The position numbers were made by a program, and so were the translations under genes. This document shows positions 35,118 through 43,896 of a DNA stretch of 64,000 bases, piece by piece. The notes below the pieces were generated by a model. That model was not told the DNA's origin and did not search any database. It worked only from the letters and a program-made list of their open reading frames with translations. The DNA is from Micromonospora echinaurantiaca (GTDB lineage Bacteria > Actinomycetota > Actinomycetes > Mycobacteriales > Micromonosporaceae). Each line of letters starts with the position of its first letter. Position 1 is the stretch's first letter. The DNA lies in contig NZ_LT607750.1 in NCBI RefSeq assembly GCF_900090235.1, positions 1,810,501 to 1,874,500 on the forward strand. The letters are read 5' to 3'.

Positions 35118-35203
35118 GGGGTGGCAGTGGTCGACCCCCGGGCCTGCGGAGCCGGCCACCGGCGGGGTGGCCGTGGTCGACCCCCCGGGCCGGCGGAGCC
35201 GGC
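35118..35203. repeat. Two ~40-bp direct repeats
   Basis: 35118-35156 and 35164-35203 share GGGGTGGC-GTGGTCGACCCCC-GGGC and a GCGGAGCCGGC end. The second copy runs up to the stop codon of the epoxide hydrolase gene. Confidence 0.7.
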
Positions 35204-36309
35204 TAGCGCAGGCCGTCGAAGAACGTCCGGACGTCGTCGGCCAGCAGGTCGGGCGCCTCCAGCGCGGCGAAGTGGCCGCCGCGGTCGTACTCGGCCCAGT
35301 GCGTCACGTTCTCGGTCCGCTCGGCCAGCCGGCGGATCGCGACGTCGTTGGGGAACACGGCGATCCCGGTCGGCACCGTGCCGCGCGGGCCGCCCCAGTC
35401 AGCGACCTCGTGGAACGTCTCGTAGTACTGGTTGGCCGAGGACCGGGCGGTGGCGGTGAACCAGTAGATCGCCACGTTGGCCAGGATGCGGTCCCGCGCC
35501 ACGGCCTGCTCGGGCAGGTCCGCCGCCGGATCGGTCCACTCCTTGAACTTCTCCACGATCCAGGCGAGCTGCCCGACCGGGGAGTCCGTCAGCGCGTACG
35601 ACAGGGTCTGCGGGCGGGTGCCCTGGATGTGCATGTAGCCCATCATGTCGTCGTTGAAGCGCTGGAACAGCGCCAGCCGCCGCTGTTCCGCCTCGGTCAG
35701 CCCGGTCAACTCCCCCTGCGGGAAGGTGACGAACGCGTTGGCGTGCACCCCGATGACCTGCTCCGGCGCGACCCGCCCGACCTGCGGCCCGATGAACGCC
35801 CCGATGTCGCCGCCCTGCACGCCGTACCGCTGGTAGCCGAGCCGGGCCATCAGGCCGGCGAAGGCGCGGGCGGTGTGCGCGTGGGTCCAGCCGGACGCCG
35901 CCGGGGCCGGCGAGAAGCCGTGCCCGGGCACCGACGGGATGACCAGGTGGAACCGGTCGCTCAGTAGGCCGATCACGTCGAGGAACTCGACGACCGTGCC
36001 GGGCCAGCCGTGGATGAGCAGCAGCGGCACGGCCGCCGGGTCGGTGGAGCGGATGTGCAGGAAGTGCAGCCGCTGCCCGTCCACGTCGGCGACGAACTGC
36101 GGGTACCGGTTCAGCTCGGCCTCCTGCTTGCGCCAGTCGAAGCCGTCCCGCCAGTAGCCGGCCAGTTCCTGGAGGTAGCCCACGGGCACGCCGCGCTCCC
36201 AGCCGACCCCCGGCAGCTCGTCCGGCCAGCGGGTCGCGGACAGCCGGCGGTGCAGGTCGTCGAGGTCGGCCTCGGGGATCTCGATGCGGAAGCTCGTCAT
36301 CTCGGTCAT
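35203..36309 (-). CDS. Epoxide hydrolase (EHN-type alpha/beta hydrolase)
   Basis: 368 residues, N-terminal EHN domain ([28 protein letters not shown]) followed by an alpha/beta hydrolase core. Active-site motifs: [10 protein letters not shown] (oxyanion hole, HGxP), [12 protein letters not shown] (nucleophilic Asp) and [11 protein letters not shown] (catalytic His). It opens epoxides to diols in the cytosol. It is divergent from a WYL-type regulator gene, with a perfect inverted repeat between, so it is a likely regulatory target. Confidence 0.92.
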   Translation of the reverse strand: MTEMTSFRIEIPEADLDDLHRRLSATRWPDELPGVGWERGVPVGYLQELAGYWRDGFDWRKQEAELNRYPQFVADVDGQRLHFLHIRSTDPAAVPLLLIHGWPGTVVEFLDVIGLLSDRFHLVIPSVPGHGFSPAPAASGWTHAHTARAFAGLMARLGYQRYGVQGGDIGAFIGPQVGRVAPEQVIGVHANAFVTFPQGELTGLTEAEQRRLALFQRFNDDMMGYMHIQGTRPQTLSYALTDSPVGQLAWIVEKFKEWTDPAADLPEQAVARDRILANVAIYWFTATARSSANQYYETFHEVADWGGPRGTVPTGIAVFPNDVAIRRLAERTENVTHWAEYDRGGHFAALEAPDLLADDVRTFFDGLR

Positions 36310-36330
36310 GACTCGACGCTATCGACCCTT

Positions 36331-36349
36331 GAGGACAGATCTTGTCCTC
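36331..36349. promoter_or_regulatory. Operator between epoxide hydrolase and WYL regulator
   Basis: GAGGACA-GATCT-TGTCCTC, a perfect 7-bp-arm palindrome within the 62-nt gap between the divergent starts. Confidence 0.6.
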
Positions 36350-36371
36350 GATGTCTGCGAGACTCTGGCGA

Positions 36372-37379
36372 ATGTGGGAGACCTCCGGTCGCTTGCTGCG
36401 GCTGCTGTCGCTGTTGCAGAACCGGCGCGACTGGTCCGGTGCCGCCCTGGCGGAGCGGCTCGGGGTCACCGTGCGGACGGTGCGCCGCGACGTGGACCGG
36501 CTGCGCGGCCTCGGCTACCCGGTGCACGCCACCCCCGGGGTGGCCGGCGGCTACCGGCTCGGCGTCGGTGCGGCCCTGCCGCCGCTGCTGCTCGACGACG
36601 ACGAGGCGGTCGCCGTCGCGGTCGGGCTGCGCACCGCCGCCGGCGGCACCGTCGCCGGCATCGAGGAGACGTCGGTACGCGCCCTGGCCAAGCTGGAACA
36701 GATGCTGCCGCCCCGGCTGCGGCACCGGGTCGGCGCGCTGGACGCGATGACGGTGCCGCTGACCGGATCGGGCCCCACCGTGCCGTCCGAGGTGCTCACC
36801 GCGGTGGCGCTGGCCTGTCGTGACCACCAGCGGCTGCGGTTCGACTACCGGTCGCGCGGCGGCGAGCCGGGCGTCCGTACCGTCGAGCCGCACCGGCTGG
36901 TGCACACCGGCCGGCGCTGGTACCTGGTTGCCTGGGACGTGGAGCGGGCCGACTGGCGTACCTTCCGGGTCGACCGGATGATGCCCCGGATCCCCACCGG
37001 CCCCCGTTTCACGCCCCGCGAGCCACCGGCGGACGTCGCCCGGTACGCCTCCCAGGGGATCGCCACGGACGCGTACCGCTACCGCGGCCAATTCCTGCTC
37101 CGAGTGCCGCTGGCCGAGGCCGCCGCGGTGATCACCCCCACCTCCGGGGTGCTGGAGCCGGTCGACGCGCACTCGTGTCTGTTGAGCACCGGCGGCAACA
37201 ACCTCCGTACGATGATCATCTGGGTGGCCGTCCTCGGCTTCGAGTTCGAGGTCCTCGACCCGCCGGAACTCGTCGCCCACGCGGCCGAGGTCGGCGCGCG
37301 ACTCACCCGGGCGGCGGCAGCCCGGCGCTGTCCCACCGGCGGGCTGGGCGAAACCGCCCAGCCCGGAGGGTTGAGCTGA
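36372..37379 (+). CDS. HTH/WYL-domain transcriptional regulator
   Basis: 335 residues from ATG 36372 (MWETSGRLLRLLSLLQNRRD matches the usual family start; in-frame TTG 36342 and ATG 36351 overlap or touch the operator). The N-terminal HTH_11 is LAERLGVTVRTVRRDVDRLRGLGY, followed by GGYRLG. The WYL domain is RLRFDYRSRGGEPGVRTVEPHRLVHTGRRWYLVAWD, with the WCX-type C-terminal extension after ~250. Likely controls itself and the divergent epoxide hydrolase. Confidence 0.9.
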   Translation: MWETSGRLLRLLSLLQNRRDWSGAALAERLGVTVRTVRRDVDRLRGLGYPVHATPGVAGGYRLGVGAALPPLLLDDDEAVAVAVGLRTAAGGTVAGIEETSVRALAKLEQMLPPRLRHRVGALDAMTVPLTGSGPTVPSEVLTAVALACRDHQRLRFDYRSRGGEPGVRTVEPHRLVHTGRRWYLVAWDVERADWRTFRVDRMMPRIPTGPRFTPREPPADVARYASQGIATDAYRYRGQFLLRVPLAEAAAVITPTSGVLEPVDAHSCLLSTGGNNLRTMIIWVAVLGFEFEVLDPPELVAHAAEVGARLTRAAAARRCPTGGLGETAQPGGLS

Positions 37380-37407
37380 AGTCCGGTTCAGGTTCGATGA
37401 TCATCGG

Positions 37408-38751
37408 GTGACCAGCACACGACCGCCCGCCCCGGCTCGGGGCCTCCGTTCCACCGCCGGCACCGGATACCTGGCCGGGCTCTTCGTCGACGCCCTCGGC
37501 TCGGGGCTCTACCTGCCGCTCACGGTGCTCTTCTTCCACCAGGTGACCCGGTTGCCGGTGACGAGCATCGGCCTCGGCCTCACCCTCGCGGCGATCGCCG
37601 GCGTGGCCGCCAATCCGGTGGCGGGCGTGCTCGCCGACCGGTTCGGGGCACGGCACGTCGTCATCGCCAGCTACCTCGCGAGGGCGGTGGGATTCGCCTG
37701 CTATCCGCTGGTCGACGGCTTCACCGCGTTCGTCGCCGTCGCCGCACTGGTCGCCGTCGGGGACCGGAGCTACTACGCCGCCAACAGCGCGTACGTCGCG
37801 GACCTGGCGGAGGGGGCCGCCCGGGACCGGCTCTACGCGCTGGTCCGCACCGCGCGCAACGTCGGCTTCGGGCTCGGTGGGCTGTTCACCGCGGCGGCGG
37901 TGGAGTTCGTCGGAACATCCGGGTACCACCTGATCGCCGTCGGCAACGCGGCGAGCTTCCTTCTCGCGGCGGCGCTGCTCGCCGGCACCGCACGGGGCAC
38001 GGGAGGGGGTCGCCGTGCCGACCCGCCGCACGCCGACCCGCCGAGCCTGCTCGGCATGTTCGCCGGTTACCGCCGCGTCCTCACCGACCGGCCGTACCGG
38101 CGGCTGGTCCTGGCCGAGCTGGCGTTCACCGTCGCCCACCAGATCTTCCCGCTCGCCGTACCCGTCTACGCCGCGATGGTGCTGGACGCGCCGGCCGGTC
38201 TGCTGGGCGTGCTGTTCACCGTCAACGCCGTCCTCGTCGGCGCCGGTCAACTGGCGGTGCTGCGGTGGCAGCGCACCGTACGCCGGACCCACGCCATGGC
38301 CTTCGCGGGCGTGGTCTTCATCGCTGCGTTCGGGGCCTTCGCGCTCGCCGCCCGGCTGCCCGCCGGGGTCGGCGTGGCGGTCGGGCTGCTGGCCGCGACG
38401 CTGCTGTTCACCCTCGGGGAACTGCTGCACACCGCACCGTCGGCGTCGCTCGGTGCCGGCGCGGCACCGCCGTCGCACCGGGGCCGCTACCTCGCGGTCT
38501 ACCAGCTCACCTGGGCGGTCTCGGCGATCCTCGCGCCGGCCGGGGTCACCGGCCTGGTCAGTGCGAACCCGCAACTGCTCTGGCTGGCCGCGGCCGGCAT
38601 CGTCGCGGTGGCCAGCCTGACCCTGCTCCGGCTCGCCCCCCGCCTACCCGTCGACGCGGTCTGGCCGGAGCCGGTCGGGGACGGCGGGCGACGCGGTGCG
38701 GGGTCAGGCGTCCAGGCCCTGGTCGGTGGCGGCCGACCGGCTCGCCGGTAG
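37408..38751 (+). CDS. MFS transporter
   Basis: A 447-residue 12-helix permease starting at GTG 37408, 28 nt after the WYL gene stop and co-directional, so possibly in one unit. Motif-A loop GVLADRFGARHVVIAS between helices 2 and 3, RDRLYALVRTARNVGFGLGG (motif C-like), and a long central loop. The last ~25 residues (VGDGGRRGAGSGVQALVGGG) are low-complexity and overlap the gene remnant on the other strand. Export of small molecules is likely; the substrate is unknown. Confidence 0.82.
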   Translation: MTSTRPPAPARGLRSTAGTGYLAGLFVDALGSGLYLPLTVLFFHQVTRLPVTSIGLGLTLAAIAGVAANPVAGVLADRFGARHVVIASYLARAVGFACYPLVDGFTAFVAVAALVAVGDRSYYAANSAYVADLAEGAARDRLYALVRTARNVGFGLGGLFTAAAVEFVGTSGYHLIAVGNAASFLLAAALLAGTARGTGGGRRADPPHADPPSLLGMFAGYRRVLTDRPYRRLVLAELAFTVAHQIFPLAVPVYAAMVLDAPAGLLGVLFTVNAVLVGAGQLAVLRWQRTVRRTHAMAFAGVVFIAAFGAFALAARLPAGVGVAVGLLAATLLFTLGELLHTAPSASLGAGAAPPSHRGRYLAVYQLTWAVSAILAPAGVTGLVSANPQLLWLAAAGIVAVASLTLLRLAPRLPVDAVWPEPVGDGGRRGAGSGVQALVGGGRPARR

Positions 38752-38904
38752 CACCAGCTCCCCGCCGTCGACCCGCTCGACGTCGACGAACCCGGCCTGC
38801 CGGTAGCCGGCCAGCACGGCGGGCTCGTCGCCCCACGACTCCAGCTCCGCCGGCCCGGGGCCGAGCAGGGCGCAGGCCGCGGCGAGCAGGCGGGCGTAGT
38901 GCCC
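38704..38904 (-). pseudogene. 3' remnant of a GNAT acetyltransferase gene
   Basis: On the minus strand, immediately after the ROK stop codon and in the same frame, 66 codons read GHYARLLAAACALLGPGP, then AELESWGDEPAVLAGYRQ and AGFVDVERVDGGELVL before a TGA. The ESWGD-x-PAVLAGYR-x-x-GF pattern is typical of GNAT C-termini. No start codon or acetyl-CoA loop is present, so this looks like the tail of a degraded gene. It also overlaps the last 48 nt of the MFS gene. Confidence 0.45.
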
Positions 38905-40167
38905 CTAGCCGGCAGGGTGGGTCACCGGCGGCGCGGCGGCCGGGGAGGAGCCGGGCCGGGCCCCGGCCAGTGGATCGGCCAGCAGCGCGGCGAAGGCCAG
39001 CTCCGCCGCACCGACCAGCGTCGCGTCGTCGCCCAGGGTCGAGACGGAGAGCTGCACCCGCTCCCGGGAGACCGGCAGCACGTTCTCCGCGATCCGCGCG
39101 CGGACCTGGGCGGCCGACCCGCGGTACACGTCGCGCAGCATGCCGCCGAAGACCACCAGGCCGGGGTTGAACAGGTTGATCAGGTTCGCCACGCCGATGC
39201 CCAGCCAGTCGCCGATCCGCCGCAGCGCGTCCCGCGCCGCCGGGTCGCCGTGGTCGGCGGCGTCCACCACTGCCCGTACCGCCTCGCGACCGATCAACCC
39301 CGCCGGCCGGTCGGCCGCGTCCAGCAGGGCACGCTCGCCGACCTCGGCCTCCAGGCAGCCGCGCGAGCCGCACCCGCAGGGCCGCCCGTCGTACGGGTTC
39401 ACCATCATGTGCCCGAGTTCGGCGCCGTACCCGGCGTCGCCGTCGAGGAGTTCGCCGTCGACGATGATCCCGCCCCCGACGCCGACGTCCCCGTGCAGGT
39501 AGATCAGGTTGCGGACGCCAACCCCGGCCCCGCGCTGGTGTTCCGCCATGGCGCCCAGGTGGGCCTCGTTACCGACCAGCACGGGCAGGTCGAGGCCGAG
39601 CCGGCGGCCGAGTTCGGCGCCGAAGGCCTGGTCCACCCAGCCCATGTCCGGTCCGAACCGGACCATCCCGTCCGAGGGCCGGATCATCCCGCAGTAGGAC
39701 GCCCCGACGCCGACGCAGACCGAGTCCGGCGGTGTGCCGTCCCGCAACTCGCGGCCGAGCTCGGCCAGCACGCCGACGACGACGTCCAGGTCGGCACCGG
39801 CCCGGGACCGGACGGCATCGCGTCGGTCGATGATCGTCCCACCCAGCCCCACCCGGGCCGCGGCCAACCGGTCCACCGCCACGTCGAAGGCGAGCACGTG
39901 AACCCGCTCGGACTCCGGCCGGACCACCACCGACGGCCGGCCCGCCCGGCCGGTCGACGACAATCCGGACTCCCGGACCAGCCCCGCCGCCGCCAGGTCC
40001 GCGGTGAGCGCCATGATCGTGCTGCGGTTCAGCCCGGTACGCGTGCCGAGCGCGGCGCGGGACAGCGGGCCGTGCAGGTGCACGTGGCGGAGCAGGGCAC
40101 CGAGGTTGCGCCGACGGATCTCCTCTGGAGCGCGTCCGTCGTCCCGCGTCATCCGGCTCTTGAGCAT
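38905..40167 (-). CDS. ROK family transcriptional repressor
   Basis: 420 residues from ATG 40167 (ATG 40152 is an alternative). The N-terminal winged helix (RRRNLGALLRHVHLHGPLSRAALGTRTGLNRSTIM) precedes a sugar-kinase-like ROK domain with DVGVGGGIIVDG and the zinc site H253 plus C264-x-C266-x4-C271 (CGCGSRGCLEAE). ROK repressors respond to sugars or sugar phosphates. No sugar operon is adjacent in this window, so its targets may be elsewhere (for example xylan-related genes). A Pro/Ala-rich tail ends the protein. Confidence 0.92.
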   Translation of the reverse strand: MLKSRMTRDDGRAPEEIRRRNLGALLRHVHLHGPLSRAALGTRTGLNRSTIMALTADLAAAGLVRESGLSSTGRAGRPSVVVRPESERVHVLAFDVAVDRLAAARVGLGGTIIDRRDAVRSRAGADLDVVVGVLAELGRELRDGTPPDSVCVGVGASYCGMIRPSDGMVRFGPDMGWVDQAFGAELGRRLGLDLPVLVGNEAHLGAMAEHQRGAGVGVRNLIYLHGDVGVGGGIIVDGELLDGDAGYGAELGHMMVNPYDGRPCGCGSRGCLEAEVGERALLDAADRPAGLIGREAVRAVVDAADHGDPAARDALRRIGDWLGIGVANLINLFNPGLVVFGGMLRDVYRGSAAQVRARIAENVLPVSRERVQLSVSTLGDDATLVGAAELAFAALLADPLAGARPGSSPAAAPPVTHPAG

Positions 40168-40392
40168 CACGAGAACCCTGGTCGGCTGGTGGAAACCTAC
40201 CCGCAAAGATACGCGTCCCGTAAAGCGTTGACGACGGCCCGACCCGGACGGTCGACCGGTGCGCCACGGCCCGCTACCGGTCGGTACGACGGACCGGGGC
40301 CCCGCGTCACCGCCCGGCGGACCGGCGGCCGAGCCGCGGACCCGGTTGCCGGATCGCCTGTCCGTTCCGGCGGCCCTTGGCAGAGTGAGGGG

Positions 40393-42867
40393 GTGGCGGA
40401 CAAGGGGCCGAAGGTGGCGGCTGGCCGGATCCAGCTGGTGGGGGAGTCCAGCGCGGTCAGCCGGCTGGAGCTCTTCCTCGACCTGATCTTCGTCTTCGCG
40501 TTCGTCACCGTGACCGCCATGGCCGCCGCCGACCTGACCGTGGCGAACCTGCTGCACGCCGGGGTGCTGCTGGTCCTGCTCTGGTCCTGCTGGCTGTCGT
40601 ACGCCTGGGTCGGCAACGCGGTCCGGGTGGACCGCGGCGTCATGCCGGTGGCCATGTTCGGCCTGGCGGCGATCGTCCTGGTGATGGGCGCGAACCTGCA
40701 GGAGGCGTTCGCCGACAAGCCGGGCGGCCTGCCCGGGCCGCTGCTCTTCGTGATCTGCTACCTGGTCATCCGGTCCAGCACGCTGCTGATCCTGACGATC
40801 GTCACCCGGTCGACGCCCGACCACCGCCCCGGGCTCGCGCAACTGTGGCTACCCCTGTTCGCCGCGGCGGTGGTGCTGCTGGCCGCGGCGCTGCTGCCCC
40901 GGCCGCTCGGCGAGGGCAGCGTGGCGGGGGAGTGGGCCCGGTTCGGCCTGCTGCTGCTCGCCCTCGTGGTCGAGTACGGCGGCTCGATGGCGTTGCGGCT
41001 GACCTCGTGGCCGATCTCCTCGGTGAAGCACTGGACGGAGCGGTTCCACCTGATCATCCTGGTGGCCTTCGGCGAGATCATCATCTCCGCCGGCATGGGT
41101 CAGGGCGTCGGCACCGGCACCCCGGTCAGCTGGGGGGTGGTCAGCGGCGCGGTGCTCAGCATGCTGCTGGTGGGCGTGCTCTGGTGGACGTACTTCGACA
41201 TCGCCCGGTTCGGCGCGGAGGACGCGCTGGAGCGGGCGTCGGGCCGGACCCGCGCGCTGCTCGCCCGGGACGCGTACACCTTCCTGCACCTGCCGATGAT
41301 CGCCGGACTGATCCTGCTCTCCCTCGGGCTCAAGCACACCTTCAACGGCCTCGCCTTCAAGTCGATACAGCACGAGTCCGGGCTCGGCCTGTTCGCCCTG
41401 TACGGCGGGGTGGCGCTGTACCTGGTCGGCCTGATCGCGTTCGAGCGCCGGTCGATGGGCCTGCTCGGTCGCGGGCCGATCACCGGCGTCGCCCTGGTGC
41501 TCGTGCTGGCCCCGGTGGCGGCGCACCTGCCGGTGGTGCTCGGTCTGGGGCTGCTGGCCGCGGCCGTGGTCAGCCTGGTGATGCTGGACCGCACCGTCTT
41601 CCGGGTCCGGCACCGGGCGCTGCACGGGGCGATCGAACCGGTCACCGAGCGGTTCAGCGGCGTCACCCCGAAGGAGCTCTTCCTCGACCTGGTCTACGTC
41701 TTCGCCTTCATCCAGGTGACCGAACTGATGACCGCGGTACCCAACGCGCGCGGGCTGTTCGAGGGGGTGGTGGTGCTGGCCCTGCTCTGGTGGTCGTGGT
41801 CCTGCTACGCCTGGCTGGGCAGCGCGTTCCGGACGGAGAACGCGGTCGCCCGGGCGATGCTGCTCGGTGCCGCGGCGAGCATCCTGGTCATCGCCATCAC
41901 AGTGCCCGTGGTCTTCGCCGACCTGCCCGGCGGACTGTCCGGACCGGTGGTCTTCGTGACCGCGTACGGCGTGGTACGGGCGCTGAACCTCGTCGCCTTC
42001 TGGATGATCACCCGGCGCGACCGGGCCTTCCGGGGCCAGTTGGTGCGCCTAGCGGTGCCGGCCGCCGTGGTGCTCGCGCTGCTCTACGCCGCTGCCGCCG
42101 TGCCGCAGACGTCGACCGACCCCGACGCCTTCCAGCCGGTCCGCTCGGCGCTCTGGGTCGCCGCCGTCGTGGTCGACTTCGGCAGCGGTTACCTGCTGAA
42201 CGCCCGGCACTGGCTGGTCCGCTCCGCGGAACACTGGGCCGACCGGTTCGGGCTGATCATCCTGGTCGCGCTGGGCGGCGCGATCGTCTCGACCGGCCTG
42301 TCGGTCACCAACCGGGCGGTCTCCACCATGATGGTCCTCGCCACGGTACTCGGACTGGTGCTGATCGCGACGCTGTGGTGGGCGTACTTCGACGTCGACG
42401 CCACCATGGGGCAGCGCCGGGTGCAGAGCCTGAGCGACGGGCAGCGCAGCCGGCTGGCGCTCGAGGCGTACACCTACGCGCACCTGGTGATGATCATCGG
42501 AATCGTGCTGGTCGCGCTCGGGCTTCGCAAGACGGTGGCGGAGGTCGAGCGGTTCCACGGTCCGGTCGGGTGGGACATGCCCCTGCTCACCCTCTTCGGC
42601 GGCGTGATCCTCTTCCTGCTCGGCGACAAGCTCTTCTGGTGGCGCATCACGCAGCGGATCCGCCCCCTGCGGGTGGTCGCGATCCTCACGCTGATCGCGC
42701 TGACGGCGGTGTGCACCCGGGTGTCCCGGCTGGCCGGGCTGGCGGTCCTCGCCGCCGCGCTGACCGCCTTCGCGCTGGCTGAGACGATCAGCACCCGCCA
42801 GGTGCGCCGGGCCATCCGCGAGCCGCTGGTGCCCGAGTCGGCCACGCCGCCTCTCCGCAAGCACTGA
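40393..42867 (+). CDS. Tandem low-temperature-requirement A (LtrA) membrane protein
   Basis: An 824-residue protein made of two LtrA domains in one chain, where ~400 residues is usual. Copy 1 begins SRLELFLDLIFVFAFVTVTAM (shown split: the motif is ELFLDLIFVFAF); copy 2, from ~residue 425, begins KELFLDLVYVFAFIQVTEL. Both contain WxWxxYAWxG segments (CWLSYAWVGNAVR; WSCYAWLGSAFR), ADxPGG loops, EHW or KHWxxRFxLIILVA(F/L)GE/G segments, and ~8 membrane helices each. Family function is unknown beyond the Listeria name. It is isolated between ROK and DUF2267 genes. Confidence 0.88.
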   Translation: MADKGPKVAAGRIQLVGESSAVSRLELFLDLIFVFAFVTVTAMAAADLTVANLLHAGVLLVLLWSCWLSYAWVGNAVRVDRGVMPVAMFGLAAIVLVMGANLQEAFADKPGGLPGPLLFVICYLVIRSSTLLILTIVTRSTPDHRPGLAQLWLPLFAAAVVLLAAALLPRPLGEGSVAGEWARFGLLLLALVVEYGGSMALRLTSWPISSVKHWTERFHLIILVAFGEIIISAGMGQGVGTGTPVSWGVVSGAVLSMLLVGVLWWTYFDIARFGAEDALERASGRTRALLARDAYTFLHLPMIAGLILLSLGLKHTFNGLAFKSIQHESGLGLFALYGGVALYLVGLIAFERRSMGLLGRGPITGVALVLVLAPVAAHLPVVLGLGLLAAAVVSLVMLDRTVFRVRHRALHGAIEPVTERFSGVTPKELFLDLVYVFAFIQVTELMTAVPNARGLFEGVVVLALLWWSWSCYAWLGSAFRTENAVARAMLLGAAASILVIAITVPVVFADLPGGLSGPVVFVTAYGVVRALNLVAFWMITRRDRAFRGQLVRLAVPAAVVLALLYAAAAVPQTSTDPDAFQPVRSALWVAAVVVDFGSGYLLNARHWLVRSAEHWADRFGLIILVALGGAIVSTGLSVTNRAVSTMMVLATVLGLVLIATLWWAYFDVDATMGQRRVQSLSDGQRSRLALEAYTYAHLVMIIGIVLVALGLRKTVAEVERFHGPVGWDMPLLTLFGGVILFLLGDKLFWWRITQRIRPLRVVAILTLIALTAVCTRVSRLAGLAVLAAALTAFALAETISTRQVRRAIREPLVPESATPPLRKH

Positions 42868-42921
42868 CCCGTGGCGTGGTTGCGCGGCGCGCGGCGCCGG
42901 TCAGCCCCGGGGCAGCGCTTG

Positions 42922-43308
42922 TCAGGGGGTGCGGGGCACCGGTTGGGCCAGGGCCCGCAGATCGGCCGGCAGCTGCGCCAGCGCCTCCTCGAACTCGGCG
43001 TGCCCGACCACCCGGTGCAGCGTCTGCAGGACGGCCCGCACGCCGGCCTCGGCGACGTCGGGCGCCACGTCGGCCCGCTCCGCCACCCGCCGCAGGAACT
43101 CGTCGTGCCCGAACGCCTCCGGATCCTCGGTGCCCTTGATCAGCAGCGGACGCAGCTCGGCCGCCACATGGTCGGCCAGGTCGGCCGCCTCGCCACCGCT
43201 GATCCGCTCGGTGAGGGTGCGCAGGGTGGCCTCGGTGAGGGATCGCGCCGTCTCCGGCGGGACGTTCGCCCGCGCGGCCACCTTGTCGAAGAACTTCAGC
43301 TCAGCCAT
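42922..43308 (-). CDS. DUF2267 protein
   Basis: A 128-residue, helix-rich protein with DUF2267 features: VAARANVPPETARSLTEATLRTLTERISGGEAADLADHVAAELRPLL, EAFGHDEFLRRVAERADV, and AVLQTLHRVVGHAEFEEALAQLPADL. Two half-repeats of the AR-(A/N)V-P/A pattern are visible. Function is unestablished. It ends near the convergent LtrA stop. A DUF2267/BON pairing seen in some stress gene sets is not adjacent here. Confidence 0.85.
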   Translation of the reverse strand: MAELKFFDKVAARANVPPETARSLTEATLRTLTERISGGEAADLADHVAAELRPLLIKGTEDPEAFGHDEFLRRVAERADVAPDVAEAGVRAVLQTLHRVVGHAEFEEALAQLPADLRALAQPVPRTP

Positions 43309-43405
43309 GCGCCGTCCTTCCCGTGCCGGAGACCGTGGCTACCCGCGCCGACCGGCGGCAAACGGCCGCCGCTCGACCGTCGCTCGGCCGCCCGTCCGCC
43401 CGTGC

Positions 43406-43747
43406 TCAGTCGCCGAGCCGCTGCCGGGCCAGGAACTTCGGCACCACCATCCGCCACGCCTCCGTCACCAGCTCGGTCATCTGGTCGTGGTCGAGCCGTT
43501 CCGGGTGGCAGCACACCCAGTTGAACCGCAGATCGGCCGCGCCGGGCAGGAAGAACACCTCCGGCTCGGCGGCGACGAGGCCGTCCCGCTGCTCCTTCGG
43601 GTAGCCGAAGCCCATCGTCCGCTCGTCGCGGGAGAAGGCCACGTAGACGATCGCGCCCACCCGGAACTTGATCCGGTCGCGGATCACGTGTTCGGTGGTG
43701 CGGGGCAGCGTCCGGGCCAGCGCGCGGACGTCGGCGACGGTCACCAT
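43406..43747 (-). CDS. MmcQ/YjbR family protein
   Basis: 113 residues with the MmcQ/YjbR fold: VADVRALARTLPRTTEHVI, FRVGAIVYVAFSRDERTMGFGYPKEQRDGLV, FNWVCCHPERLDHDQMTELVTEAWRMVVPKFLA. Annotated in general as DNA-binding-like (double-wing fold); biochemical role unknown. ATG 43747. Confidence 0.85.
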   Translation of the reverse strand: MVTVADVRALARTLPRTTEHVIRDRIKFRVGAIVYVAFSRDERTMGFGYPKEQRDGLVAAEPEVFFLPGAADLRFNWVCCHPERLDHDQMTELVTEAWRMVVPKFLARQRLGD

Positions 43748-43896
43748 GGCGTCACGGTAGCGACGCCCTCCGACAGTCGATCACCGTCGTCGACCTGGCG
43801 ACCGCCGCGGGCGCCGTCGCCGGCCGGCCGCGGGGCGGCACCCGGCGGCTCGGGGCGCTCCGGGGACCGCCGGGGGCCGGGACGTCCCGCCCGCGA

